Assembly: GCA_050309705.1 (NCBI GenBank)
Contig: JBNRMR010000003.1
Coordinates: 1-12,955 of the forward strand
Reading direction: 5' to 3'
Source of the DNA: JBNRMR01 sp050309705
GTDB taxonomy: Bacteria; Bacillota; Clostridia; Christensenellales; UBA1750
Length of the DNA stretch: 12,955 nucleotides
Below, piece after piece: positions 1 through 6,130 of this stretch; position 1 is the first letter of the stretch; each line of letters opens with the position of its first letter. The position numbers and the translations under genes were made by a program. Under the pieces are notes generated by a model. That model saw nothing but the letters and a program-made list of their open reading frames with translations, did no database searches and was not told where the DNA came from.

Positions 1-810
1 CTCCTTTATAAGGGGGTGCTCAGGCGATATTACCATGTATGTTGCGCCGAAAAGCGTGTCGGGCCTTGTGGTGAACACCCGCAGCTTCATGTCCGAGTCC
101 TGAACGGAAAAGTCCACCTCGGCGCCCTCGGAGCGGCCTATCCAGTTGATCTGCGCCCGCTTCACCCGCTCGATGTAGTCCACGTTTTCAAGGCCATCCA
201 GCAGCCTTTGGGCATAATCGGTTATTCTAAGCATCCACTGGCTTTTCTGTTTGTGGGTCACTTCGCCGCCGCAGCGCTCACAGACGCCGTTTACCACTTC
301 CTCGTTGGCAAGGCCCACCTTGCAGGAGGTGCACCAGTTTATGTTCATGTGAGCCTTATATGCCAGACCCTTTTCCAGAAGGCGCAGGAAAATCCACTGT
401 GTCCATTTGTAGAACTTGGGATCGGTTGTGTTCACTTCCCTTGAATAGTCGAAGGAAAAGCCTATGCGCTTCAGTTGGCCGCGGAAGCGGTTCACGTTGT
501 TCTGGGTGACTATCCGTGGGTGAATCTTGTTTTTGATGGCGTAATTTTCAGTGGGCAGACCAAAGGCGTCCCAGCCGATCGGGAAAAGGACATTGTAGCC
601 CTCCATGCGTCTTTTGCGGGCGACCATGTCCATGGCGGTATAGGGGCGCGGATGGCCCACATGCAGGCCCTCGCCGGAGGGATAGGGAAACTCCACAAGG
701 GCATAAAACTTGGGCTTGCTGCCCCCGCTTTCGGCCTTGAAGGGCTGCTCGGCGTCCCATATGTCCTGCCATTTTTTTTCAAAGTCATGGGGTGAATACT
801 CTTTGCACAT
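1..810 (-). CDS. leuS: Leucyl-tRNA synthetase, N-terminal part (3' end outside window)
   Basis: Cytoplasmic class I synthetase that charges tRNA-Leu with leucine using ATP. The reading frame is open from the start to the window edge, giving about 270 residues of a protein usually near 800. Visible: the FPYPSG segment (about 41-46), the HIGH-type signature as HVGH (50-53), PIGWDAFGLPTENYA (77-91), and a zinc-ribbon insert with WCTSC and CERCGG pairs. The start of the editing (CP1) domain follows, with NWIGRSEGAEV and TTRPDTLFGATY. The KMSKS loop lies beyond the window. Two ATGs are adjacent (813 and 810). An AGGAG at 821-817 sits 3 nt before the first and 6 nt before the second, so I prefer the second. 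The gene is preceded by a T-box leader. Identity is certain; only the exact start is open. Confidence 0.97.
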   Translation of the reverse strand, partial: MCKEYSPHDFEKKWQDIWDAEQPFKAESGGSKPKFYALVEFPYPSGEGLHVGHPRPYTAMDMVARKRRMEGYNVLFPIGWDAFGLPTENYAIKNKIHPRIVTQNNVNRFRGQLKRIGFSFDYSREVNTTDPKFYKWTQWIFLRLLEKGLAYKAHMNINWCTSCKVGLANEEVVNGVCERCGGEVTHKQKSQWMLRITDYAQRLLDGLENVDYIERVKRAQINWIGRSEGAEVDFSVQDSDMKLRVFTTRPDTLFGATYMVISPEHPLIKE

Positions 811-816
811 CATGCT

Positions 817-821
817 CTCCT
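817..821 (-). promoter_or_regulatory. leuS ribosome binding site
   Basis: AGGAG on the minus strand, 6 nt upstream of the ATG at 810 and only 3 nt upstream of the ATG at 813. The spacing favours the second ATG as the translation start. Confidence 0.75.
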
Positions 822-903
822 AGTCCGCCGCATATCGGCAGGCCCTGCCCAGCGGCTCCATAGTGGTAAGAATTAAAAATAAAAAACAAAAATGAAGAAA
901 AAT

Positions 904-932
904 AAAAAAATAACGCCTCCTCCTGGGAGACG
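904..932 (-). terminator. Intrinsic terminator of the leuS T-box
   Basis: Stem CGTCTCC (932-926), loop CAGGA (925-921), GGAGGCG (920-914) with one G-U pair, followed on the minus strand by TTATTTTTTT. It shares its 5' arm with the antiterminator, so transcription stops here when charged tRNA-Leu is plentiful. A further T-rich stretch (TTTTTC, TTTTTG, TTTTTT) continues downstream. Confidence 0.9.
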
Positions 933-1134
933 GAAAATCCGCGGTGCCACTCCGCATTGGTCCGGCCGCCATGGCGGATGGAACCCACTTTATGCCTGAT
1001 AACGCAGGCCGGCGTATTCGCTCCGGGGCGAGCAGCACGAACGCTTGCACGGCCTCGCACCAAGCGGCCGTTCTCTTTGGCAGCGTCCTCGCGCGTTTTC
1101 CCTTTCGACGCGAACAGGATAATACACGAAACAT
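904..1134 (-). promoter_or_regulatory. T-box riboswitch leader of leuS
   Basis: A leader of about 320 nt that senses uncharged tRNA. The T-box sequence AGTGGCACCGCGG lies at 951-939. The antiterminator forms as GGAG (953-950) with CTCC (929-926), a bulge TGGCACC (949-943), then GCGG (942-939) with CCGT (933-930) around ATTTT. The CTCC and CGT bases are also needed by the terminator, so the two folds exclude each other. Stem I is supported by three helices: TGTTCGC (1116-1110) with GCGAATA (1021-1015), GGACGCT (1088-1082) with AGCGTTC (1045-1039), and an apical ACGGCC (1054-1049 side) with GGCCGT. Between the lower helices, on the 3' side, CTG (1035-1033) and CTC (1032-1030) are candidate leucine specifier codons. 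A helix containing CCGCCATGGCGG (977-966) looks like Stem III. Found by reading the sequence, not by a covariance-model search. Confidence 0.93.
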
Positions 1135-1140
1135 AAGAGA

Positions 1141-1169
1141 ATTATATCTGTGAGAAGCATCTTTGTCAA
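1141..1169 (-). promoter_or_regulatory. Housekeeping promoter of leuS
   Basis: A consensus vegetative promoter on the minus strand: -35 TTGACA at 1169-1164, a spacer of exactly 17 nt, and -10 TATAAT at 1146-1141. Both hexamers are perfect. Initiation would fall near 1134, just upstream of the first T-box helix. Confidence 0.9.
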
Positions 1170-1220
1170 GGCGCTGTTTGCCCGGCCGGGGCTGCACATC
1201 AATTTGTGAAGGAGCAATAA

Positions 1221-1355
1221 ATGCACTTTGTTATAGAGGCAAAAGCCATTGCGCAAGCAGAAAGTTCTGGAAATTCGTTCCCAAAACGATTTTACTTCGA
1301 TTTTACAAGCCCTTGTCTTTTCTTTTTACGACATTTTTTTATTATCAGCCTGTAG
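1221..1355 (+). CDS. Possible small ORF (44 codons) of unknown function
   Basis: ATG at 1221 is preceded by AAGGAG with a good spacing of about 7 nt, and the frame runs 44 codons to TAG at 1353. It begins MHFVIEAKAIAQAESSG and ends in a phenylalanine-rich stretch (FFLRHFFIISL). I recognise no family. The second half coincides with the T-rich Pho-box region upstream of pstS, which argues that only the first part, if any, is selected as coding. No convincing plus-strand promoter precedes it. It could be a leader peptide, a remnant of a lost gene, or chance. This ORF and the Pho elements are the only plus-strand features I can support between the leuS promoter and pstS. Confidence 0.22.
   Translation: MHFVIEAKAIAQAESSGNSFPKRFYFDFTSPCLFFLRHFFIISL
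1291..1329 (+). promoter_or_regulatory. Candidate Pho box (four 11-bp-spaced half-sites)
   Basis: Four hexamers at exact 11-bp steps: TTTACT (1291), TTTACA (1302), TTGTCT (1313) and TTTTAC (1324). Direct repeats resembling TT(A/T/C)ACA or TGTCA at 11-bp period are the known binding pattern of PhoP/PhoB-family regulators. The last half-site ends 10 nt before a TATTAT -10 element, the expected arrangement for activator-dependent phosphate-starvation promoters. The downstream operon encodes its own PhoB and PhoR, so autoregulation is likely. Confidence 0.6.
1340..1345 (+). promoter_or_regulatory. Putative -10 element of the pst promoter
   Basis: TATTAT with no recognisable -35 hexamer 17 nt upstream (the sequence there is CTTTTC). 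The Pho half-sites occupy the -35 region instead, as expected for a promoter needing a bound activator. The start of transcription would be near 1352, giving a leader of about 50 nt before pstS. Confidence 0.5.
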
Positions 1356-1401
1356 CTTGTGATAGCTATTAAATCAAACAATATATGGAGGCAATTTAAA
1401 A

Positions 1402-2292
1402 ATGAAAAAAAATATCGGTATATTTGCGGCAATTCTTCTGATGGCAGTCCTGGTCACTGCCTGTGCAGGCGGAGGAAATCCGGATGCTGGCTCCGGCAGC
1501 GGCTTCAACAATAGCAGAGACATTGTCGTCATTTCCCGAGAGGACGGCAGCGGAACCCGCGGCGCTTTCATCGAGCTGTTTGGCGTTGAGGTTAAGAGCG
1601 AAGACGGAAGCAAGAAGGATATGACCACAAAGGAAGCGACGATAGTCAGCAAGACCGACGTTATGCTCCAGAGCGTTGCCGGCGACGTCTACTCCATCGG
1701 CTATGTTTCCTTCGGCTCTTTGAACAGCACTGTTAAGGCTATTGCGGTGGATGGCACCACAGCCACCAGTGAAAACCTGATCAGCGGCAAATACGGCATT
1801 TCCAGGCCGTTCAACATCGCCACAAAGGACGGCGCATCCGAACTGGCTGAGGATTTCATCAGCTTCATACTCTCAAAGGAGGGCCAGGAGGTTGTTTCCG
1901 GCAGCTATATCGCCGTTGACGCTGCAGCGCCTTCTTATGCAGGAACCAAGCCCGAGGGCAAGATCACCGTGGCGGGCTCCTCCTCTGTGACCCCTGTCAT
2001 GGAAAAGCTGATGGAGGCATATGTGGCCATCAACACGGGCGCCACCATTGAAATCCAGATGAGCGACTCCACCGCCGGAATGAATGCCGCCATTGATGGC
2101 ACTGCGGACATCGGCATGGCCAGCCGCACCCTCAAGGACAGCGAGCTTGAGCAGCTTAACGCCACAGTTATCGCCATCGACGGCATCGCGGTTATCGCAA
2201 GCCCTGAAAACCCCCTTGCAAACATCACTTCCGAGCAGGTAAAGGGTATTTTCACAGGCGAAATAACGAAATGGAATGAGATTAATGAATAA
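1402..2292 (+). CDS. pstS: Phosphate ABC transporter substrate-binding lipoprotein PstS, circularly permuted
   Basis: Extracellular lipid-anchored phosphate-binding protein of the PstSCAB importer, 296 residues. Residues 1-20 are a signal peptide ending in a lipobox (LVTA before C21), followed by a Gly/Ser/Asn linker. The order of the two halves is swapped relative to ordinary PstS. Residues 39-173 carry what is normally the C-terminal half: VVISREDGSGTR (phosphate-loop SGT), GYVSFGSLN, SGKYGISRPF, and the FILSKEGQ helix. Residues 186-296 carry the normal N-terminal half: ITVAGSSSVTPVMEKL, SDSTAGM, GTADIGMASR, DGIAVI and IFTGEITKWNEI. A linker (174-185) joins them. The mature length of about 258 residues equals one full binding protein, so nothing is duplicated or missing. 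A GGAGG lies 10 nt before the ATG. The 3' end overlaps pstC. Confidence 0.93.
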   Translation: MKKNIGIFAAILLMAVLVTACAGGGNPDAGSGSGFNNSRDIVVISREDGSGTRGAFIELFGVEVKSEDGSKKDMTTKEATIVSKTDVMLQSVAGDVYSIGYVSFGSLNSTVKAIAVDGTTATSENLISGKYGISRPFNIATKDGASELAEDFISFILSKEGQEVVSGSYIAVDAAAPSYAGTKPEGKITVAGSSSVTPVMEKLMEAYVAINTGATIEIQMSDSTAGMNAAIDGTADIGMASRTLKDSELEQLNATVIAIDGIAVIASPENPLANITSEQVKGIFTGEITKWNEINE

Positions 2293-3148
2293 ACAAGCAT
2301 TAAAAGAAAGCTTCATGAAGATCGTCTTCATGGCGGCAGCGCTAGTGTCAATTTTGGCAGTAGCGCTGATCTGCCTCTTTCTCTTTGCCAACGGGCTGCC
2401 TGCAATGGGAAAGATAGGCGTGATGGATTTTCTGCTGGGCAGGGAGTGGTCCCCAAACGATGCGCCTCCATCCTTTGGAATCCTGCCGATGATAATGGGA
2501 AGCATATATGTGACTGCGGGAGCGATAATAATCGGCGTTCCCATAGGCATACTGACGGCCGTGTTCATGGCGAAGGTTTGCCCAAAACCCGTATACAAGG
2601 TGCTGAAACCTGCCGTTGAGCTGTTGGCGGGCATCCCCTCTGTGGTATACGGCTTTTTCGGCCTTGTGCTGCTGGTTCCGCTAATACGCAACCTCTTTGG
2701 CGGTACAGGAACCAGCATGCTTGCGGCTTCGATCCTTCTGGGCCTGATGATACTGCCCACCGTCATAGGCATCACTGAAACCTCGATTAGGGCTGTGCCG
2801 GAGGAAATCTACGACGGCGCTGTCGCCCTTGGAGCCAGCCACGAAAGATCCGTGTTTGCCGTGGTGCTGCCGGCGGCGAAGTCGGGAGTGCTTTCGGCGG
2901 TGGTGTTGGCCATAGGAAGGGCCATCGGCGAAACCATGGCGGTCATAATGGTGGCGGGAAACCAGGCGCGAATGCCGGCGGGAATCCTAAAGGGCGTAAG
3001 GACTTTGACGGCCAACATAGTAATCGAGATGGGCTACGCGGCGGAGCTGCACAGGGAAGCGCTGATAGCCACAGGCGTGGTGCTCTTCATTTTCATACTG
3101 ATAATCAATCTGTCCTTCTCGGCGCTCAGGAGAGGAGGAGCTAAATGA
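2285..3148 (+). CDS. pstC: Phosphate ABC transporter permease PstC
   Basis: Integral membrane permease that pairs with PstA to form the phosphate translocation path. It is about 287 residues with about six hydrophobic segments: a TM near the N-terminus (IVFMAAALVSILAVALICLF), a characteristic loop with FLLGREWSP and FGILPMIMGS, then the permease core. That core has the PAVELLAGIPSVVYGFFGL block and the EAA loop, EEIYDGAVALGASHERSV, which contacts the ATPase. Two ATGs are possible. The one at 2285 has a weak GGAATGAG 4 nt upstream and overlaps pstS by 8 nt; the one at 2276 overlaps by 17 nt and has no evident ribosome binding site. The stop overlaps pstA by 4 nt (ATGA). Confidence 0.95.
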   Translation: MNKQALKESFMKIVFMAAALVSILAVALICLFLFANGLPAMGKIGVMDFLLGREWSPNDAPPSFGILPMIMGSIYVTAGAIIIGVPIGILTAVFMAKVCPKPVYKVLKPAVELLAGIPSVVYGFFGLVLLVPLIRNLFGGTGTSMLAASILLGLMILPTVIGITETSIRAVPEEIYDGAVALGASHERSVFAVVLPAAKSGVLSAVVLAIGRAIGETMAVIMVAGNQARMPAGILKGVRTLTANIVIEMGYAAELHREALIATGVVLFIFILIINLSFSALRRGGAK

Positions 3149-4014
3149 AGAATAATTTTTCTTCGCTCACCAGGACCATCCTTTCATTTTTAAGGAAAAA
3201 GAAGCCCATGGATTGGCTCTTGTTCTTGATCACATGGGGTGCGGCGGGGGCCACCTTTTTGGCGTTGTTCTTTTTGATCGCCTATATTTTGGTGAACGGA
3301 CTTCCATATGTTAAACCGTCCCTTTTCGCTTGGAACTATAACTCCGAAAACGTTTCGCTGATGCCAGCAATGATAACCACTGTGATGATGGTGGCAGCGG
3401 CGCTGGTCATAGCGGTGCCGCTAGGACTTTTCACTGCCATTTATCTGGTGGAATATGCCAAGCGTGGAAGCCGGCTTGTTAAGCTGGTTAGAGTAACCGC
3501 AGAAACCCTTTCGGGAATACCTTCCATAGTGTACGGTCTTTTCGGCCTGCTATTCTTTGTGACATGGCTTGGCTGGGGCTTTTCCCTGCTGGCGGGCACA
3601 TTCACAATTTCGATAATGATACTGCCGCTGATTATGCGCACGGCGGAGGAGAGCCTCAAAGCCGTGCCGGACTCATACCGGGAAGGCTCCTTCGGTCTTG
3701 GGGCGGGGCGGTTGCGCACCGTGTTTAGAATCGTGTTGCCTTCGGCAGTGCCGGGGATTCTGGCGGGCGTCATTTTGGCCATAGGAAGGATAGTCGGCGA
3801 GACGGCTGCGCTGATATACACAGCGGGAACCGTGGCGAAAATCCCCGAAACGATGATGAACTCGGGCAGGACGCTGGCGGTTCACATGTATGCACTTTCA
3901 AGCGAGGGGCTATACACCGGGCAGGCATATGCCACGGCTGTGGTGCTACTGGTGGTTGTAATGGGAATAAACGCGCTTTCGGCCGCTTTGGCCAAGCGCA
4001 TCTCAAAGGGGTAA
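3145..4014 (+). CDS. pstA: Phosphate ABC transporter permease PstA
   Basis: Second membrane subunit of the phosphate importer, 289 residues. A basic N-terminus (LRKKKPMDW) leads into TM1. The loop with NVSLMPAMITTVMMV follows, then the core with VRVTAETLSGIPSIVYGLFGLLFF and an EAA loop, SYREGSFGLGAGRLRTVFRI, ending in a final TM and basic tail. It is homologous to PstC, as usual for the pair. A strong GGAGAGGAGGAG precedes the ATG, which overlaps the pstC stop in an ATGA junction, so translational coupling is likely. Confidence 0.95.
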   Translation: MKNNFSSLTRTILSFLRKKKPMDWLLFLITWGAAGATFLALFFLIAYILVNGLPYVKPSLFAWNYNSENVSLMPAMITTVMMVAAALVIAVPLGLFTAIYLVEYAKRGSRLVKLVRVTAETLSGIPSIVYGLFGLLFFVTWLGWGFSLLAGTFTISIMILPLIMRTAEESLKAVPDSYREGSFGLGAGRLRTVFRIVLPSAVPGILAGVILAIGRIVGETAALIYTAGTVAKIPETMMNSGRTLAVHMYALSSEGLYTGQAYATAVVLLVVVMGINALSAALAKRISKG

Positions 4015-4019
4015 TGAGA

Positions 4020-4769
4020 ATGGAAAAATTTAAGATAAAAAACGTTGAACTATGGTATACTGACTTTAAGGCCCTTCACAACATAACAATGGACATACAG
4101 CCCGGCGAGATCACCGCTTTCATTGGGCCTTCGGGTTGCGGAAAGTCCACATTGCTCAAGACTCTCAACAGGATGAATGACTTGATCGAGGGTTGCCGTG
4201 TGACCGGGGAAATCCTTCTGGACGGCGAGGACATATACCAGTATTCAGACATAAACAAGCTGCGCAAGAAGGTGGGCATGGTCTTTCAAAAGCCCAACCC
4301 ATTCCCGATGAGCGTCTATGACAACATAGCTTTCGGGCCGCGCACTCATGGGGTCAAGTCCAAGCATAAGCTGGATGAAATCGTCGAAAGATCCCTTCGC
4401 GACGCCGCCATTTGGGACGAAGTGAAGGACAGGCTTAGAAAGAGCGCCCTTTCACTTTCCGGCGGTCAGCAGCAAAGACTCTGCATTGCAAGGGCGCTGG
4501 CCGTGGATCCGGAGGTGATACTGATGGACGAGCCCACCTCCGCGCTGGACCCCATATCAACCTCCAAAATAGAAGATTTGCTAATGGAGCTAAAAAAGAG
4601 TTATACTGTTATTATAGTTACTCATAACATGCAGCAGGCGGTCAGAGTATCGGACAAAACAGGCTTCTTTCTTCTGGGCGAGCTGGTGGAATATGGCACA
4701 ACGGAGCAGATGTTCTCAATGCCCAAGGACCAAAGGAGCGAGGACTACATCACAGGGAGGTTCGGATGA
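4020..4769 (+). CDS. pstB: Phosphate ABC transporter ATP-binding protein PstB
   Basis: Cytoplasmic ATPase that powers PstCA, about 249 residues. Walker A GPSGCGKS (36-43), Q-loop Q90 in VFQKPNPFPMSVYDNIAFGP, ABC signature LSGGQQQR (from 146), Walker B VILMDEPTSALDP (from 166) and the H-loop His202 are all intact. The VFQKPNPFPMS block is typical of PstB among ABC ATPases. Two starts are possible: ATG 4014 has AGGGG only 2 nt upstream, whereas ATG 4020 has it 8 nt upstream, so I prefer 4020. The gene ends in an ATGA overlap with phoU. Confidence 0.97.
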   Translation: MEKFKIKNVELWYTDFKALHNITMDIQPGEITAFIGPSGCGKSTLLKTLNRMNDLIEGCRVTGEILLDGEDIYQYSDINKLRKKVGMVFQKPNPFPMSVYDNIAFGPRTHGVKSKHKLDEIVERSLRDAAIWDEVKDRLRKSALSLSGGQQQRLCIARALAVDPEVILMDEPTSALDPISTSKIEDLLMELKKSYTVIIVTHNMQQAVRVSDKTGFFLLGELVEYGTTEQMFSMPKDQRSEDYITGRFG

Positions 4770-5413
4770 TGCGTGGTAGATTTGACGAGCAGCTATCAAC
4801 ATTGAATGATCAGCTGATAGAGATGGGTTCGTGGATTGAGCTGGCTATCGCCACGGCCATAGAGGCTCTGCAAAGCCAGGACGCGGAAACTGCGCGAAAG
4901 GCAATTTCATTTGACGCTGAGATCGACCAAAAGGAGAAGGACATAGAGGCCCTGTGCCTGAAGCTGCTGCTCCGCCAGCAGCCGGTTGCAAGGGATTTAA
5001 GGCTGATTTCCGCCGCGCTTAAGATGATCACAGACATGGAGCGTATCGGCGACCAGGCCGCGGATATCGCTGAAATATCTCTCTATCTTTCGGACGCAAA
5101 TCTCATCCAGAAGACAGACCATATTCCTCAGATGGCGGCGGCAACTTCAAAGATGGTGACGGAGAGCATAAACGCTTTCGTAAAAAGAGACCTGGCCCTT
5201 GCAAGAGAGGTGATCGACTATGACGACGTGGTCGACGGGCTTTTCACCGAGGTCAAAGATGACCTCATCGAACTCATTCAGACAGACCGCTCAAGCGCGT
5301 CCCAAGCCATGGATCTTCTGATGATATCAAAATACTTTGAGCGCATTGGCGATCACGCTGTGAACATTGCCGAATGGGTTGAATTTTCCATCACCGGGCA
5401 GCATAATGGTTAA
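4766..5413 (+). CDS. phoU: Phosphate signalling protein PhoU
   Basis: Peripheral cytoplasmic regulator that links Pst transport state to the PhoR kinase and prevents toxic phosphate uptake. 215 residues, all helical, with the expected internal duplication of two three-helix bundles. The duplicated metal-binding motifs are DMERIGDQAADIAE (90-103) and YFERIGDHAVNIAE (190-203). The conserved LLLRQQPVARDLR block precedes the first motif. GGGAGG lies 5 nt before the first of two adjacent ATGs (4766, 4769). It overlaps the pstB stop. Confidence 0.96.
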   Translation: MMRGRFDEQLSTLNDQLIEMGSWIELAIATAIEALQSQDAETARKAISFDAEIDQKEKDIEALCLKLLLRQQPVARDLRLISAALKMITDMERIGDQAADIAEISLYLSDANLIQKTDHIPQMAAATSKMVTESINAFVKRDLALAREVIDYDDVVDGLFTEVKDDLIELIQTDRSSASQAMDLLMISKYFERIGDHAVNIAEWVEFSITGQHNG

Positions 5414-5441
5414 AAAATGACTGAAAAGGGGCGGACTTAAA

Positions 5442-6125
5442 TTGAACAAAGTTGTGATTGTTGAAGACGACGATGACATTCGCGAGCTGGTGGTCTATGC
5501 CCTGGAGGCGGGAGGTTTTGCCTGCGAGGGCTTTGAGGACGGCGGCGCATTTTTTGCAGAAATTGAAAAGAGCCAAGAGCTTCCCAGCATGATACTGCTG
5601 GACATCATGCTCCCGGGGGACGACGGCCTTACCATATTAAAGCGGCTGCGCGCCCACGCAGCTTACAGCAAAATCCCCGTGATAATGCTGACTGCAAAGG
5701 GCAGCGAAACGGACAAGGTGAAGGGCCTTAACATGGGCGCGGACGATTATATCCCCAAGCCCTTTGGGGTGACGGAGCTTATTGCCAGGATAAACGCCGT
5801 TTTGCGACGGTCGGGGGAAAAGCCGGAGCGCGTGGCAAGGCTCACATATAAGGACGTCATTTTGGACAATGAAAGGCATGTCGTGAAGGCGGACGGCAAG
5901 GATGTTGTTCTCACCTTCCGGGAGTTTGAGCTTCTTCATTACCTTTTGCTTAACGTGGACATCGTCCTGAGCCGCGACAAGCTGATGGACGCCGTTTGGG
6001 GTTACGATTATGAAGGAGAAAGCCGCACCGTGGACATGCACATAAAAACTCTGAGGCAAAAGCTGGGTCAGGCAGGCAGCCACATAAAGACGGTGAGAAA
6101 TGTGGGCTATAAAATAGGGGAGTGA
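5442..6125 (+). CDS. phoB: Phosphate-regulon response regulator (OmpR/PhoB family)
   Basis: Two-domain DNA-binding response regulator, 227 residues, called PhoP in Bacillus-style nomenclature. Receiver domain 1-120: acidic pocket VEDDDD (7-12), phospho-acceptor D54 in LLDIMLPGDDG, T84 in MLTAKG and K106 in PKPFG. Winged-helix DNA-binding domain about 128-225, including FREFELLHYLLLN, WGYDYEGESRTVDMHIKTLR and VGYKI. The start is TTG at 5442 with AAAGGGG 10 nt upstream; no ATG alternative fits the conserved beginning. The likely target is the 11-bp repeat array upstream of pstS. The assignment to phosphate control rests on the operon context, since the protein alone could be another OmpR-type regulator. 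Confidence 0.93.
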   Translation: MNKVVIVEDDDDIRELVVYALEAGGFACEGFEDGGAFFAEIEKSQELPSMILLDIMLPGDDGLTILKRLRAHAAYSKIPVIMLTAKGSETDKVKGLNMGADDYIPKPFGVTELIARINAVLRRSGEKPERVARLTYKDVILDNERHVVKADGKDVVLTFREFELLHYLLLNVDIVLSRDKLMDAVWGYDYEGESRTVDMHIKTLRQKLGQAGSHIKTVRNVGYKIGE

Positions 6126-6130
6126 TCAGC

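Noticed and set aside
966..977. Perfect palindrome CCGCCATGGCGG as a possible operator
   Set aside because: It lies between Stem I and the T-box and is better explained as an RNA helix of the leader.
1181..1190. Palindrome CCCGGCCGGG upstream of the leuS -35 element
   Set aside because: Short, GC-rich, and without a second copy or known matching site; it may be chance.
820..1197. Minus-strand frames of 90-125 codons in the leuS leader
   Set aside because: The region is explained by the promoter and T-box structures, and the frames encode only arginine- and phenylalanine-rich composition with no motif.
1402..2292. PstS as a truncated or frameshifted gene because it ends at ITKWNEI
   Set aside because: The half expected after this point is present at the N-terminus, the length is that of a full protein, and the signal peptide is intact, so a permutation fits better.
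1873..2775. Long minus-strand open frame of 300 codons opposite pstS and pstC
   Set aside because: It spans two confidently identified genes, shows no recognisable motif, and arises from the codon pattern of the opposite strand.
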